DNA of 64,000 nucleotides from Nostoc sp. FACHB-110 (lineage in GTDB: Bacteria > Cyanobacteriota > Cyanobacteriia > Cyanobacteriales > Nostocaceae): the NCBI RefSeq assembly GCF_014697425.1, contig NZ_JACJRU010000036.1:1-64000 (forward strand), in the 5' to 3' direction. Under the pieces are notes generated by a model, which saw only the letters and a list, made by a program, of their open reading frames with translations, had not been told where the DNA came from and made no database searches. The number at the start of each line of letters is the position of its first letter. Position 1 is the first letter of the stretch. The translations under genes were made by a program, and so were the position numbers. Of this stretch, positions 1 through 6,761 are shown piece by piece.

Positions 1-526
1 AGGTCTGTTGGGTATGATGTAGACATTGCTCTAGTAACCCTGTCGCATTTTTATCTACTGACACAATAGCGTTACTGGAGCTTTTTTAGACTTTCCAAAC
101 ATCCTCTCAGACAATTTTTTTCTCTACCGATCTAAAGAGAAAATTTCTGTAGCGTGATTTATTTTTTGAGATTCTCTAATCTCAGATAATAAATTTAGGG
201 CAGCTTGGCCAAAATATCATATTCCAAAATACTTGCCGCCTGTATCCTGCTGTCTGCCTTTTAAACATCGGCAGCACTATTATCCAAAGTCCTATCTATT
301 TGTAGATGGTCACAAAATTGCGGATTTTAGATTTACGATTTTAGATTAACAGTCTTTACTTAACCTAAAATCAGTAATTCTATTAAAATTTTTGTGGTGG
401 TGCTTGTATCTCAGAACCAATCCAAAATCCCAAATCTCAAATGGCACGGTTAACATCCAAGATTCAAAACTCTAATTTGAATCTTGGCTAACCTCAGCAT
501 GAAATTTCGTTTAGGCATTCCTCAAA
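1..526. other. Intergenic region with one hairpin, no gene seen
   Basis: No reading frame in this stretch looks coding; it is AT-rich. The one structure I see is an inverted repeat with 12-bp perfect arms, CCAAGATTCAAA at 457-468 and TTTGAATCTTGG at 476-487, with a 7-nt loop, about 40 bp before the next gene. It has no T-run, so it is not a standard intrinsic terminator. The gene that ends or begins upstream lies outside the window. Confidence 0.5.
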
Positions 527-955
527 ATGGTAATTCACTTTCCTAAATGGCTGTCTTTGTTAGCTAATATTCTGGCCCTATTCCTCTTCATGCCTGGAAT
601 TGCCTTAGCTACACCTCTACAACTCCATGCTAACTCTAGTGTGATTTTGACTCAAGTCAGCCTTGCTCACAGCAAATTAAGTGCTGATGCTGAAGCTGAT
701 TTTACTCCGCAAGAACGTCAACAACTTCAAGCTTTACGTCAACGCCGCAACAAAGAAATTCATGCTATTTTAAGTCAATCACAGCGTGACAAGCTCAAAC
801 AAAAGTTACAAGCTGGAGATAATTTTTATCAAGCTCTAGAAAGTTTAGATTTGTATCCCGATCAAGAAAGTATGATTAAAGCCGTCATCCAATTGACAAA
901 CTTAAAAATGAAGGGAATTTTATCTCGGCATTCTCTACAAATCGGACAAAAATAG
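527..955 (+). CDS. Small exported helical protein, possibly Spy/CpxP-like
   Basis: The 142-residue product starts with a basic end and a hydrophobic stretch (about residues 8-28) ending near ALA, which reads as a Sec signal peptide, so the mature protein is likely periplasmic. The mature part is helical and charged. It contains an LTP/FTPQERQQLQALRQRRNKE-type segment, followed by SQSQRDKLKQKL, a pattern typical of Spy/CpxP-type and related cyanobacterial exported proteins. That assignment is inference from pattern only; I do not recognise a specific orthologue. The ATG at 527 is preferred because an upstream ATG at 499 is out of frame. The gene is followed by a HIP1-containing hairpin and faces the convergent xisI gene. 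Confidence 0.65.
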   Translation: MVIHFPKWLSLLANILALFLFMPGIALATPLQLHANSSVILTQVSLAHSKLSADAEADFTPQERQQLQALRQRRNKEIHAILSQSQRDKLKQKLQAGDNFYQALESLDLYPDQESMIKAVIQLTNLKMKGILSRHSLQIGQK

Positions 956-998
956 CTGATGTAATTGTTGAGACAATTGAGAAAATTTGTAAGCAGAA

Positions 999-1044
999 AT
1001 AAAAAGCGATCGCGCGTGATAATATTGGTGCGATCGCTTTTTAT
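999..1044. terminator. Bidirectional hairpin terminator built on HIP1
   Basis: There is a perfect inverted repeat with 15-bp arms at 999-1013 and 1030-1044. Each arm is an A or T run followed by GCGATCGC. An A-run on one side and a T-run on the other would let it stop transcription from both the exported-protein gene (+) and xisI (-), which converge here. Confidence 0.7.
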
Positions 1045-1088
1045 CTTAAATAATTTTTGCAGCTTTATAAGTGAAATCACTAGATAAG

Positions 1089-1424
1089 TTAATTAACAGC
1101 ATATTCTGTATATTGTCTAATCTCCGGCGGATGAAAACCTAAAACAATATCTTCTTTGGGAACTTCGGCTGCTAATAATTCATTAGCAATCCCATCTTCT
1201 GTACCATCTCTATGAATCCAGATTTTTTCATTCATGATTTCTAGATGAATTAGACAACCGTGAACTCTTTGATCATTTTGCCAACCAAGGGTTAATAAAA
1301 CAAAATTATTATTATCTTTACCTAGAATCAGCCGTCTTTCTAAATTTCCGTAAGAATAAGGAATTGCAGCATATTCTTGCAAAATTTTTGTAATAATTTC
1401 TCGATAGCGTTCTAACTTATCCAT
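1089..1424 (-). CDS. xisI: XisI family protein (fdxN-element excision controlling factor)
   Basis: The 111-residue protein has the hallmarks of the XisI family: an MDKLERYREIITKIL start, the central GWQNDQRVHGCLIHLEI strand region, IWIHRDGTEDGIA, and the closing LGFHPPEIRQYTEYAV. In heterocystous cyanobacteria XisH and XisI control excision of the fdxN element by XisF. Many genomes carry extra xisHI pairs with no such element, and their role is unknown. Its start overlaps the end of xisH by 13 bp, so the two are translated as an operon. No xisF recombinase or nif gene is visible in the window. Confidence 0.9.
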   Translation of the reverse strand: MDKLERYREIITKILQEYAAIPYSYGNLERRLILGKDNNNFVLLTLGWQNDQRVHGCLIHLEIMNEKIWIHRDGTEDGIANELLAAEVPKEDIVLGFHPPEIRQYTEYAVN

Positions 1425-1828
1425 TGAGTAATCTCCTGGGTCTGAGAATTAAATATCAGTAGTTTTAGTTGATTCTTTTTAAGAATTAATTGACCTATAG
1501 GCTCAGAAAAAACATCTTTAAAAGCTTTATGATTAACAGCTAGATAGAGTGGTCGATTACTCTCGGTTTCTTCTAAAATATCTCTATATACAATATACTG
1601 ACCGACAGCTTTCTCTAAATCATTCATAGGAGAATTACTGAGAAAACTTTTGATTTCTACTGCAATTTTTTTACCACTTTTTTCGGCAGCCAAGAGTTTT
1701 TCCGCGCCTAAATCAACAAAGAAATCTTTAGCACCGTATTGCAGAACAAGTGGATCATTAGTGATTGTCCAACCATCTTTGATTAGTCCAGCTTTAACTA
1801 CATTATGGTAAATATCTTTAGCAGGCAT
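1412..1828 (-). CDS. xisH: XisH family protein (fdxN-element excision controlling factor)
   Basis: The 138-residue protein begins MPAKDIYHNVVKAGLIKDGW, the usual XisH start. It contains DFFVDLGAEKLLAAEKSGKKIAVEIKSF, whose D...E-x-K pattern matches a PD-(D/E)XK nuclease-like core known for this family, then a SPMNDLEKAVGQYIVYR helix. It is partner and upstream gene of xisI in an overlapping operon. Whether this copy acts in DNA excision or in another process (for example defence or toxin-antitoxin behaviour) cannot be told from the sequence. Confidence 0.9.
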   Translation of the reverse strand: MPAKDIYHNVVKAGLIKDGWTITNDPLVLQYGAKDFFVDLGAEKLLAAEKSGKKIAVEIKSFLSNSPMNDLEKAVGQYIVYRDILEETESNRPLYLAVNHKAFKDVFSEPIGQLILKKNQLKLLIFNSQTQEITQWIS

Positions 1829-1888
1829 AGAATTTTGGAAAGAATTGGCTAATTACCTAGAAAATTGTTAGGTAGTAAATCGCTAAAT

Positions 1889-2446
1889 TTATGGAAAAAT
1901 CTGACTAATTTGAACGGCAATTTCTGGAAAAGTAATCAAGGAAAATGTTGCATTTTCATCTAAAATAAACTGTTGATTGTACCCTGCCAAATTCGGTTCG
2001 CAGAAAACATAAACCTGATATTGATTTACATCTAATATCCAATACTCTATAATTCCTGCTTGAGCATAAAGAGGAGCTTTTTGTTGGCGATCGCTTTCTA
2101 GTGTTGTATCTGCAACTTCAATTAATAAAAAAACTTCATCGGGTTGAGGATGATGGGCAACGTACTTTCGTGAATCGATGCGGACAACTGCAATATCCGG
2201 TTCAGGTTCCGAGTATTGGCTTAACTGGATGGGATCTTGTACTCGCACTAAAGCGACTTCCGCTAATAACCTCTTCAGGTAGTCAGATGCACATAAAGTT
2301 GTGGCGGCGTGGGGGGGATTTTTCGCACTCATGGGTATTACTTGTCCCTCAATCAGTTCCACTCGTTCATCGGCTGTAATAATACCCGTTTCTAGCATTC
2401 GGTGATATTCATCTACATTCCATAGGCGGACTTTGGTTTGTGGCAT
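1889..2446 (-). CDS. Uma2 family (DUF820) restriction-endonuclease-like protein
   Basis: This 185-residue protein belongs to the Uma2/DUF820 family, which is strongly expanded in filamentous cyanobacteria. The PD-(D/E)XK-type core is visible: EPEPDIAVV, then DEVFLLIEVADTTLESDRQQK, followed by the YAQAGIIEYWILDVN segment typical of the family. N-terminally there is WNVDEYHRMLETGII, also characteristic. Function is unproven for most members; a transposon-derived or DNA-processing nuclease role is commonly suggested. It lies alone between xisH and the divergent lysS. Confidence 0.88.
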   Translation of the reverse strand: MPQTKVRLWNVDEYHRMLETGIITADERVELIEGQVIPMSAKNPPHAATTLCASDYLKRLLAEVALVRVQDPIQLSQYSEPEPDIAVVRIDSRKYVAHHPQPDEVFLLIEVADTTLESDRQQKAPLYAQAGIIEYWILDVNQYQVYVFCEPNLAGYNQQFILDENATFSLITFPEIAVQISQIFP

Positions 2447-2556
2447 TGTGGGATTCCTTGGGCGATTACAATCTAAATTTTGTTAGTCGCAAAAATCTCT
2501 CACTGTCTACTTTTACAGCATCTATAATTAATCTTGCCCTATTTTAGTTCGTTACC

Positions 2557-4083
2557 ATGTCGGAAGAAGATATCCGAGCCGCAAGGCTGGAAAAAGTAGA
2601 CCAGATTAAGCAGCTAGGGGGTAATCCATACTCCTATCGTTGGGAATCTAGCCATCACGCAGCCCAGTTGCAAGATAAATTTGCTGATTTAGCCAACGGT
2701 GAAGAAGTTGATTTAGAAGTAGCCATCGCTGGGCGGATTATGGCGCGGCGTGTTTTTGGTAAGTTAGCATTCTTCACCTTGCAAGACGAAACTGGTAATA
2801 TACAGCTTTATCTAGAAAAAAGTCGTATCCAAGAAAGCATGGCAGAGATTGATGCTGATGCTTTTAATCACCTCAAGCAACTTACAGATGTAGGCGATAT
2901 TATAGGCGTTAAAGGTACTATTAAACGGACTGAAAAGGGCGAGTTATCAGTCTACGTCAAACAATACACCATCCTCACAAAATCCTTATTGCCTCTCCCC
3001 GACAAGTGGCATGGATTAACAGATATTGCTAAACGTTACCGTCAGCGTTACGTTGACTTGATTGTTAACCCCGAAGTCCGGCAAACATTCCGCCGTCGCG
3101 CCCAAATTACCGCCGGAATTCGCCGCTACTTAGAACAGCGAGATTTTCTCGAAATTGAAACGCCAGTTTTGCAAAGTGAAGCCGGGGGTGCAGATGCGCG
3201 TCCCTTCATCACCTATCACAACACCCTAGAAATGGACTTGTATCTGCGAATTGCCACAGAACTCCATCTCAAGCGGTTGATTGTTGGTGGCTTTGAAAAA
3301 GTGTTTGAAATGGGGCGAATTTTCCGAAATGAAGGAATTTCCACGCGCCACAACCCCGAATTTACCACAATCGAACTTTACCAAGCCTACGCCGACTATA
3401 ACGATATGATGGCGTTGACGGAAGGAATTATTACCACCGTCGCCCAAGAAGTTCTCGGCACATTGCAAATCACCTACCAAGGGGAAACCGTAGATTTAAC
3501 ACCACCTTGGCGACGGGTGACAATGCACGATGTGGTCAAAGAAGCTACAGGCTTAGACTTCAATTCTTTCCAAACATTGGAAGAAGCCAAATCCGCAGCT
3601 AAAAATGCGGGAATTCCGGGTGTAGATGAAGCCCAATCAATTGGTAAGGTACTAAATTTAGCCTTTGAAGAAAAGGTAGAAACTAGCTTAATTCAACCTA
3701 CCTTTGTCATTGACTATCCTGTGGAAATTTCGCCCCTAGCCAAACCCCACCGTTCTCAACCAGGTTTAGTAGAACGATTTGAGTTATTCATTGTGGGACG
3801 TGAAACCGCCAACAGTTTCTCAGAATTAACCGATCCCATCGACCAAAGAGAACGTCTCGAAGCCCAAGCCGCCAGAAAAGCCGCAGGTGATTTAGAAGCC
3901 CAAGGTGTAGACGAAGATTTCTTGACGGCGTTGGAATACGGAATGCCACCCACAGGCGGGTTAGGTATTGGAATTGATCGGTTAGTCATGTTATTAACTG
4001 ATTCTGCCAGTATTCGAGATGTGATTGCTTTCCCCTTACTCAAGCCTGACAAATCAGAAGCATCCGCAGAATCAGGTAGTTAA
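2557..4083 (+). CDS. lysS: Lysyl-tRNA synthetase, class II
   Basis: LysS charges tRNA-Lys with lysine using ATP in the cytoplasm. The 508-residue length is normal for the bacterial class II enzyme. The N-terminal part (about residues 50-150) is the OB-fold anticodon-binding domain. The class II catalytic core shows motif 2 as FRNEGISTRHNPEFT and motif 3 as GLGIGIDRLVMLL near the C-terminus. The ATG at 2557 gives the usual MSEEDIRAARLEKV start. The gene is followed by an intrinsic terminator and appears to be monocistronic. Confidence 0.97.
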   Translation: MSEEDIRAARLEKVDQIKQLGGNPYSYRWESSHHAAQLQDKFADLANGEEVDLEVAIAGRIMARRVFGKLAFFTLQDETGNIQLYLEKSRIQESMAEIDADAFNHLKQLTDVGDIIGVKGTIKRTEKGELSVYVKQYTILTKSLLPLPDKWHGLTDIAKRYRQRYVDLIVNPEVRQTFRRRAQITAGIRRYLEQRDFLEIETPVLQSEAGGADARPFITYHNTLEMDLYLRIATELHLKRLIVGGFEKVFEMGRIFRNEGISTRHNPEFTTIELYQAYADYNDMMALTEGIITTVAQEVLGTLQITYQGETVDLTPPWRRVTMHDVVKEATGLDFNSFQTLEEAKSAAKNAGIPGVDEAQSIGKVLNLAFEEKVETSLIQPTFVIDYPVEISPLAKPHRSQPGLVERFELFIVGRETANSFSELTDPIDQRERLEAQAARKAAGDLEAQGVDEDFLTALEYGMPPTGGLGIGIDRLVMLLTDSASIRDVIAFPLLKPDKSEASAESGS

Positions 4084-4107
4084 TTCTGGAAATTGAAAGA
4101 GATCGTC

Positions 4108-4144
4108 TGGTGTGTTAAGGCTTTGCTTCAACACACCATTTTTT
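4108..4144 (+). terminator. Intrinsic terminator after lysS
   Basis: The stem is TGGTGTGTT (4108-4116) with AACACACCA (4130-4138), a 13-nt loop, then a run of six T. It lies 25 bp after the lysS stop codon and has the classic rho-independent layout. Confidence 0.85.
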
Positions 4145-4169
4145 AGTTGCGATGGCTCATTGTATATGA

Positions 4170-4228
4170 TATTCCTTTAAAGGAATAATCTCCTTGACAT
4201 TCCTTTAAAGGAATACTATATTGTGAGG
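4170..4228 (+). promoter_or_regulatory. Sigma-70 promoter with two identical palindromic operators
   Basis: A perfect 16-bp palindrome ATTCCTTTAAAGGAAT occurs twice, at 4171-4186 and 4199-4214, with centres 28 bp apart. The first copy extends to 18 bp (4170-4187). A consensus -35 box TTGACA (4194-4199) and a -10 box TATATT (4217-4222) are separated by exactly 17 bp, and the second palindrome fills that spacer. The layout strongly suggests autorepression, with the XRE-type antitoxin encoded just downstream as the likely binder. GAGG at 4225-4228 could act as ribosome binding site for the GTG at 4235, although the expected transcription start would be very close to it. Confidence 0.8.
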
Positions 4229-4234
4229 TAAGAA

Positions 4235-4648
4235 GTGACTTGGACGTGGGAACTTTATCAAGATGTCAATGGGGACTTTCCCAAAGATTTACTGGCTTTT
4301 TTCATTAGGATGATTCCTGAAGAAGAACAGCCAGAAAATCCGCCAAAGCCTTTACTAAGTGCTTCTGAAACCAAGCGTTTACAAGTTAATCTTGGCTACC
4401 TGTGCAACAAAGGATTAGCATCTCTCACCAGTGGCATCTTTGAGAAGCTAGAAGATGACTTGTATGAGTTACGTATGACAAAGAGCGAGCATAATCCCAG
4501 GTTTATCTTAACGGCTGCTACGCCTCAGAGGTTTGTAGTGTTACACGCCTTTATGAAAAAATACGACGACGCTATCAAAGAGAAAGACAAAGAACCTGCA
4601 AGAGTGAGATTGCGCGAATTACAGCAGAGGAATGATGAAAAAGCCTAA
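4235..4648 (+). CDS. RelE/HigB-like (Gp49 family) toxin
   Basis: The 137-residue protein starts with GTG, directly after a double-operator promoter. The second half, DLYELRMTKSEHNPRFIL followed by RFVVLHAFMKK and a basic tail, is the core of the RelE/ParE superfamily Gp49/HigB branch: a beta-sheet RNase or ribosome-targeting toxin. The 40-residue N-terminal stretch with EEEQPENPP is longer than in compact RelE toxins. The next gene, an XRE-type regulator, overlaps it by 17 bp. This toxin-first order is the one typical of HigBA systems. Toxicity is inferred from family and gene order, not shown. Confidence 0.8.
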   Translation: MTWTWELYQDVNGDFPKDLLAFFIRMIPEEEQPENPPKPLLSASETKRLQVNLGYLCNKGLASLTSGIFEKLEDDLYELRMTKSEHNPRFILTAATPQRFVVLHAFMKKYDDAIKEKDKEPARVRLRELQQRNDEKA

Positions 4649-5357
4649 TTTTCAAGCTTGGTTGCAGCAACAGGTTAGTGAAGACCCAGAGGTAATTTTG
4701 GCAGGTAAGTTAGAGTACCTGCGTCTTTACCTAACTGATGCTATGCGGGAAATACGTAATAAAGCTGGACTCACTCAAGCACAACTAGCAGAAAAACTAG
4801 GAGTCAAGCAAGCCGCCGTATCTAAGTTGGAATCGGCGTTAAAAGAACATGAACTGGAATCAGTGTTGCACTATTTACATACTTTAGGTGCTGATTTGTT
4901 GGTAGCAGTTAAACAAGGGGATGACTTATATCAAGCCAGCGATAACGAAGGTCTATTGTTAGTTGATGTCCCAGATGTAGTTGCACAAAAAGCAATGGCA
5001 GCAAATATGAGTCTAAGGGACTACGTGCGTGTAGCTATTGAGAAATTTTCTAACGAAAATAATGGACTGAGAACAGCTTTAGTAAAACTGCTGGAAAGCG
5101 ATGATTTGATAGCTGTGAAAGTAAGAGAGCGTTTGAGTACAAAAACAATTCAGGAAATTGCTGATGAGTTGGAAAAATGCCTGAGTTTACCTGAGGAAGA
5201 AGACCGAATTTTTGCTGTCAAAGATGTGCTAGCTGCTACTTTGGTAGTTAGAGATAATAATCGCGGAATCAGCAATGAAGTTTATGAAATTGACGAGATT
5301 GAGTTATTGGATTTAGCTGAAGAATTGCTAGAGAAGTTAGCAGATATTATAAAATGA
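4632..5357 (+). CDS. XRE-family antitoxin with an extra C-terminal domain
   Basis: Of the 241 residues, about 35-85 form a Cro/C1-type helix-turn-helix (AGLTQAQLAEKLGVKQAAVSK), as in HigA-like antitoxins. Residues about 100-140 contain a short ribbon-helix-helix-like stretch (ALVDVP-like strand, MSLRDYVRVAIEKF). The last 85-90 residues are acidic: ELEKCLSLPEEEDRIFAVK and LLDLAEELLEKL. This last domain recurs, nearly unchanged, in the protein encoded at 6247-6720. HigA antitoxins are normally near 100 residues, so this is a fusion. It presumably neutralises the overlapping toxin and binds the two palindromes upstream. The shared C-terminal domain may be a contact or cleavage site for the CHAT protease further down; that is inference. 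Confidence 0.8.
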   Translation: MMKKPNFQAWLQQQVSEDPEVILAGKLEYLRLYLTDAMREIRNKAGLTQAQLAEKLGVKQAAVSKLESALKEHELESVLHYLHTLGADLLVAVKQGDDLYQASDNEGLLLVDVPDVVAQKAMAANMSLRDYVRVAIEKFSNENNGLRTALVKLLESDDLIAVKVRERLSTKTIQEIADELEKCLSLPEEEDRIFAVKDVLAATLVVRDNNRGISNEVYEIDEIELLDLAEELLEKLADIIK

Positions 5358-5486
5358 CACAGACTACAGCCTATCTTAGTACTAAATCTCCAATTTCAAA
5401 ATAAGAAGTTTTGCATTTATTGCTTAGATTGATAAAATAACTTTCAAATTTTAGCAACCAACCCTAGTTTTGAGGTTTATAATTAT

Positions 5487-6182
5487 TTGCAAGCCAAAGA
5501 TACTAAACAACAATTAAGACTACTAATACAGGAAGCATCTGTCATAGCTCCAGATTTAGCAAAAAGGTTAGAAGAGATAAATCGCTGGGTGAAAGATGTC
5601 AAACCGGGTTCGCTGACTGCTAAAAGATTCGTCATCCTGTTTTTGCAACAAATGCTTCAAGATGCTGAAGTTTGGCTGAAACTTAAATCATTACCATCTG
5701 AAGAAGAGCAACAATCAGCTTTAACAGCACTGAATCCAACCCTACAGTATTGGTATAGCTACTTGTTTCCTAAATGGTTGCGTGAAAACGACCCTAAATT
5801 TTACATCTGGAGACAAAAACTAATGGCGGGGGAGTTCAATCAGGAGGATGCCAAATTAATTAATCCTATTGCTAATAATATTAAAAATAGGGGCGGGACA
5901 ATTGTACAACGCTATATAGCAGACCTGTCTATGGCAACTGATATAATTGTTAGTAGTAGGCAAGAGAAACCACTATGCATTCAACTCACTAGCGTCTCCG
6001 AGGAATTTTCTCAAGAGAAGTTTGATGATTGGGAAAATACCCTAATTTTGTGGACAATAGATAGAGGTTTATTTTTAAGTTATAATCCCCGTGCAACGGA
6101 TTTGGTGAATCAGATAGTGAACATATTATTATATAACAGTGATAATCTCACTATTGGTAGTTATTTAAACTTTAATCTATAG
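5487..6182 (+). CDS. Unknown protein of the CHAT/toxin-antitoxin locus
   Basis: I do not recognise this 231-residue protein. The N-terminal half is helical (RLLIQEASVIAPDLAKRLEE and a long amphipathic segment). The C-terminal half has alternating strands, including TDIIVSSRQEKPLCIQLTS and TLILWTIDRGLFLSYNP. The D...Q-x-Q pattern loosely recalls a restriction-endonuclease fold without the usual catalytic E-x-K, so a nuclease call is not justified. The only reasonable start is TTG at 5487, with GAGG at 5472-5475. Same strand, small gaps and low-GC composition tie it to the toxin-antitoxin genes before it and the CHAT gene after it. Confidence 0.55.
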   Translation: MQAKDTKQQLRLLIQEASVIAPDLAKRLEEINRWVKDVKPGSLTAKRFVILFLQQMLQDAEVWLKLKSLPSEEEQQSALTALNPTLQYWYSYLFPKWLRENDPKFYIWRQKLMAGEFNQEDAKLINPIANNIKNRGGTIVQRYIADLSMATDIIVSSRQEKPLCIQLTSVSEEFSQEKFDDWENTLILWTIDRGLFLSYNPRATDLVNQIVNILLYNSDNLTIGSYLNFNL

Positions 6183-6246
6183 TTGTCGGTCAATTTCATT
6201 CACTGAATTTGTCTAGCCATGTTATTAATCAACAAAGTGAGTCCTT

Positions 6247-6720
6247 ATGGTTCAGGAAAAACAATCTGACCGTCAACAAAGATTAGACAACTTCTTACAA
6301 GCTGTAGAAGCTGCTCAAAAATTACAAGATGACATCATAAAGTATGGGCTTAAAGCCGCCCATTTATATTGTGATGATGTTGATGGAGATTGGCTAGAAA
6401 CCTGGGGAGAAGAAGAAAATGGACAGAAAAGTTTTGTAGAATTAGTGACTAATTTTCTACAAAATGATGACTGGGTAGCAGTGAGGGTAAGAAAGCTGCT
6501 AAAAAATAAAACGTTTCAAGAGATAGCTGTTGAGTTGGAAAAATGTCTGAGTCTCTCAGAGGAAGAAGACAAGATTTTTGCTGTGAAAAATTTGTTAGCT
6601 GCTAATGTAGCAGTTACAGAAATTAATCGCGGAACTAGTAGCGATGAAATTGATGAAATTGATTTATTGGATTTAGCTGAAGAATTGCTATACAAAATAG
6701 AATTTTTTAAATCATTCTAA
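6247..6720 (+). CDS. Small protein carrying the same C-terminal domain as the antitoxin
   Basis: The 157-residue product has two parts. Residues 1-70 are a charged helical segment unique to this protein, with an acidic DDVDGDWLETWGEEE patch. Residues about 73-157 match the antitoxin C-terminus: NDDWVAVRVRKLL, EIAVELEKCLSLSEEED, IFAVKNLLAAN and IDLLDLAEELL. The two coding regions even share an identical 27-bp block (5304-5330 and 6664-6690), so the domain was copied recently or is kept alike by conversion. The gene ends just before the TPR-CHAT gene and is probably co-transcribed with it. I know no named family; an adaptor or protease-target role is a guess from context. Confidence 0.65.
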   Translation: MVQEKQSDRQQRLDNFLQAVEAAQKLQDDIIKYGLKAAHLYCDDVDGDWLETWGEEENGQKSFVELVTNFLQNDDWVAVRVRKLLKNKTFQEIAVELEKCLSLSEEEDKIFAVKNLLAANVAVTEINRGTSSDEIDEIDLLDLAEELLYKIEFFKSF

Positions 6721-6761
6721 ATAAATTGACCAACAAAAATCATAAACAGGATTTCCTCTTA

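Noticed and set aside
862..1080. 72-codon minus-strand frame over the end of the first gene
   Set aside because: It runs through the terminator hairpin and antisense to the exported-protein gene.
5487..6182. Calling the unknown locus protein a PD-(D/E)XK nuclease
   Set aside because: A loose D...Q-x-Q pattern is present but the catalytic E-x-K is not, so the call would be unsupported.
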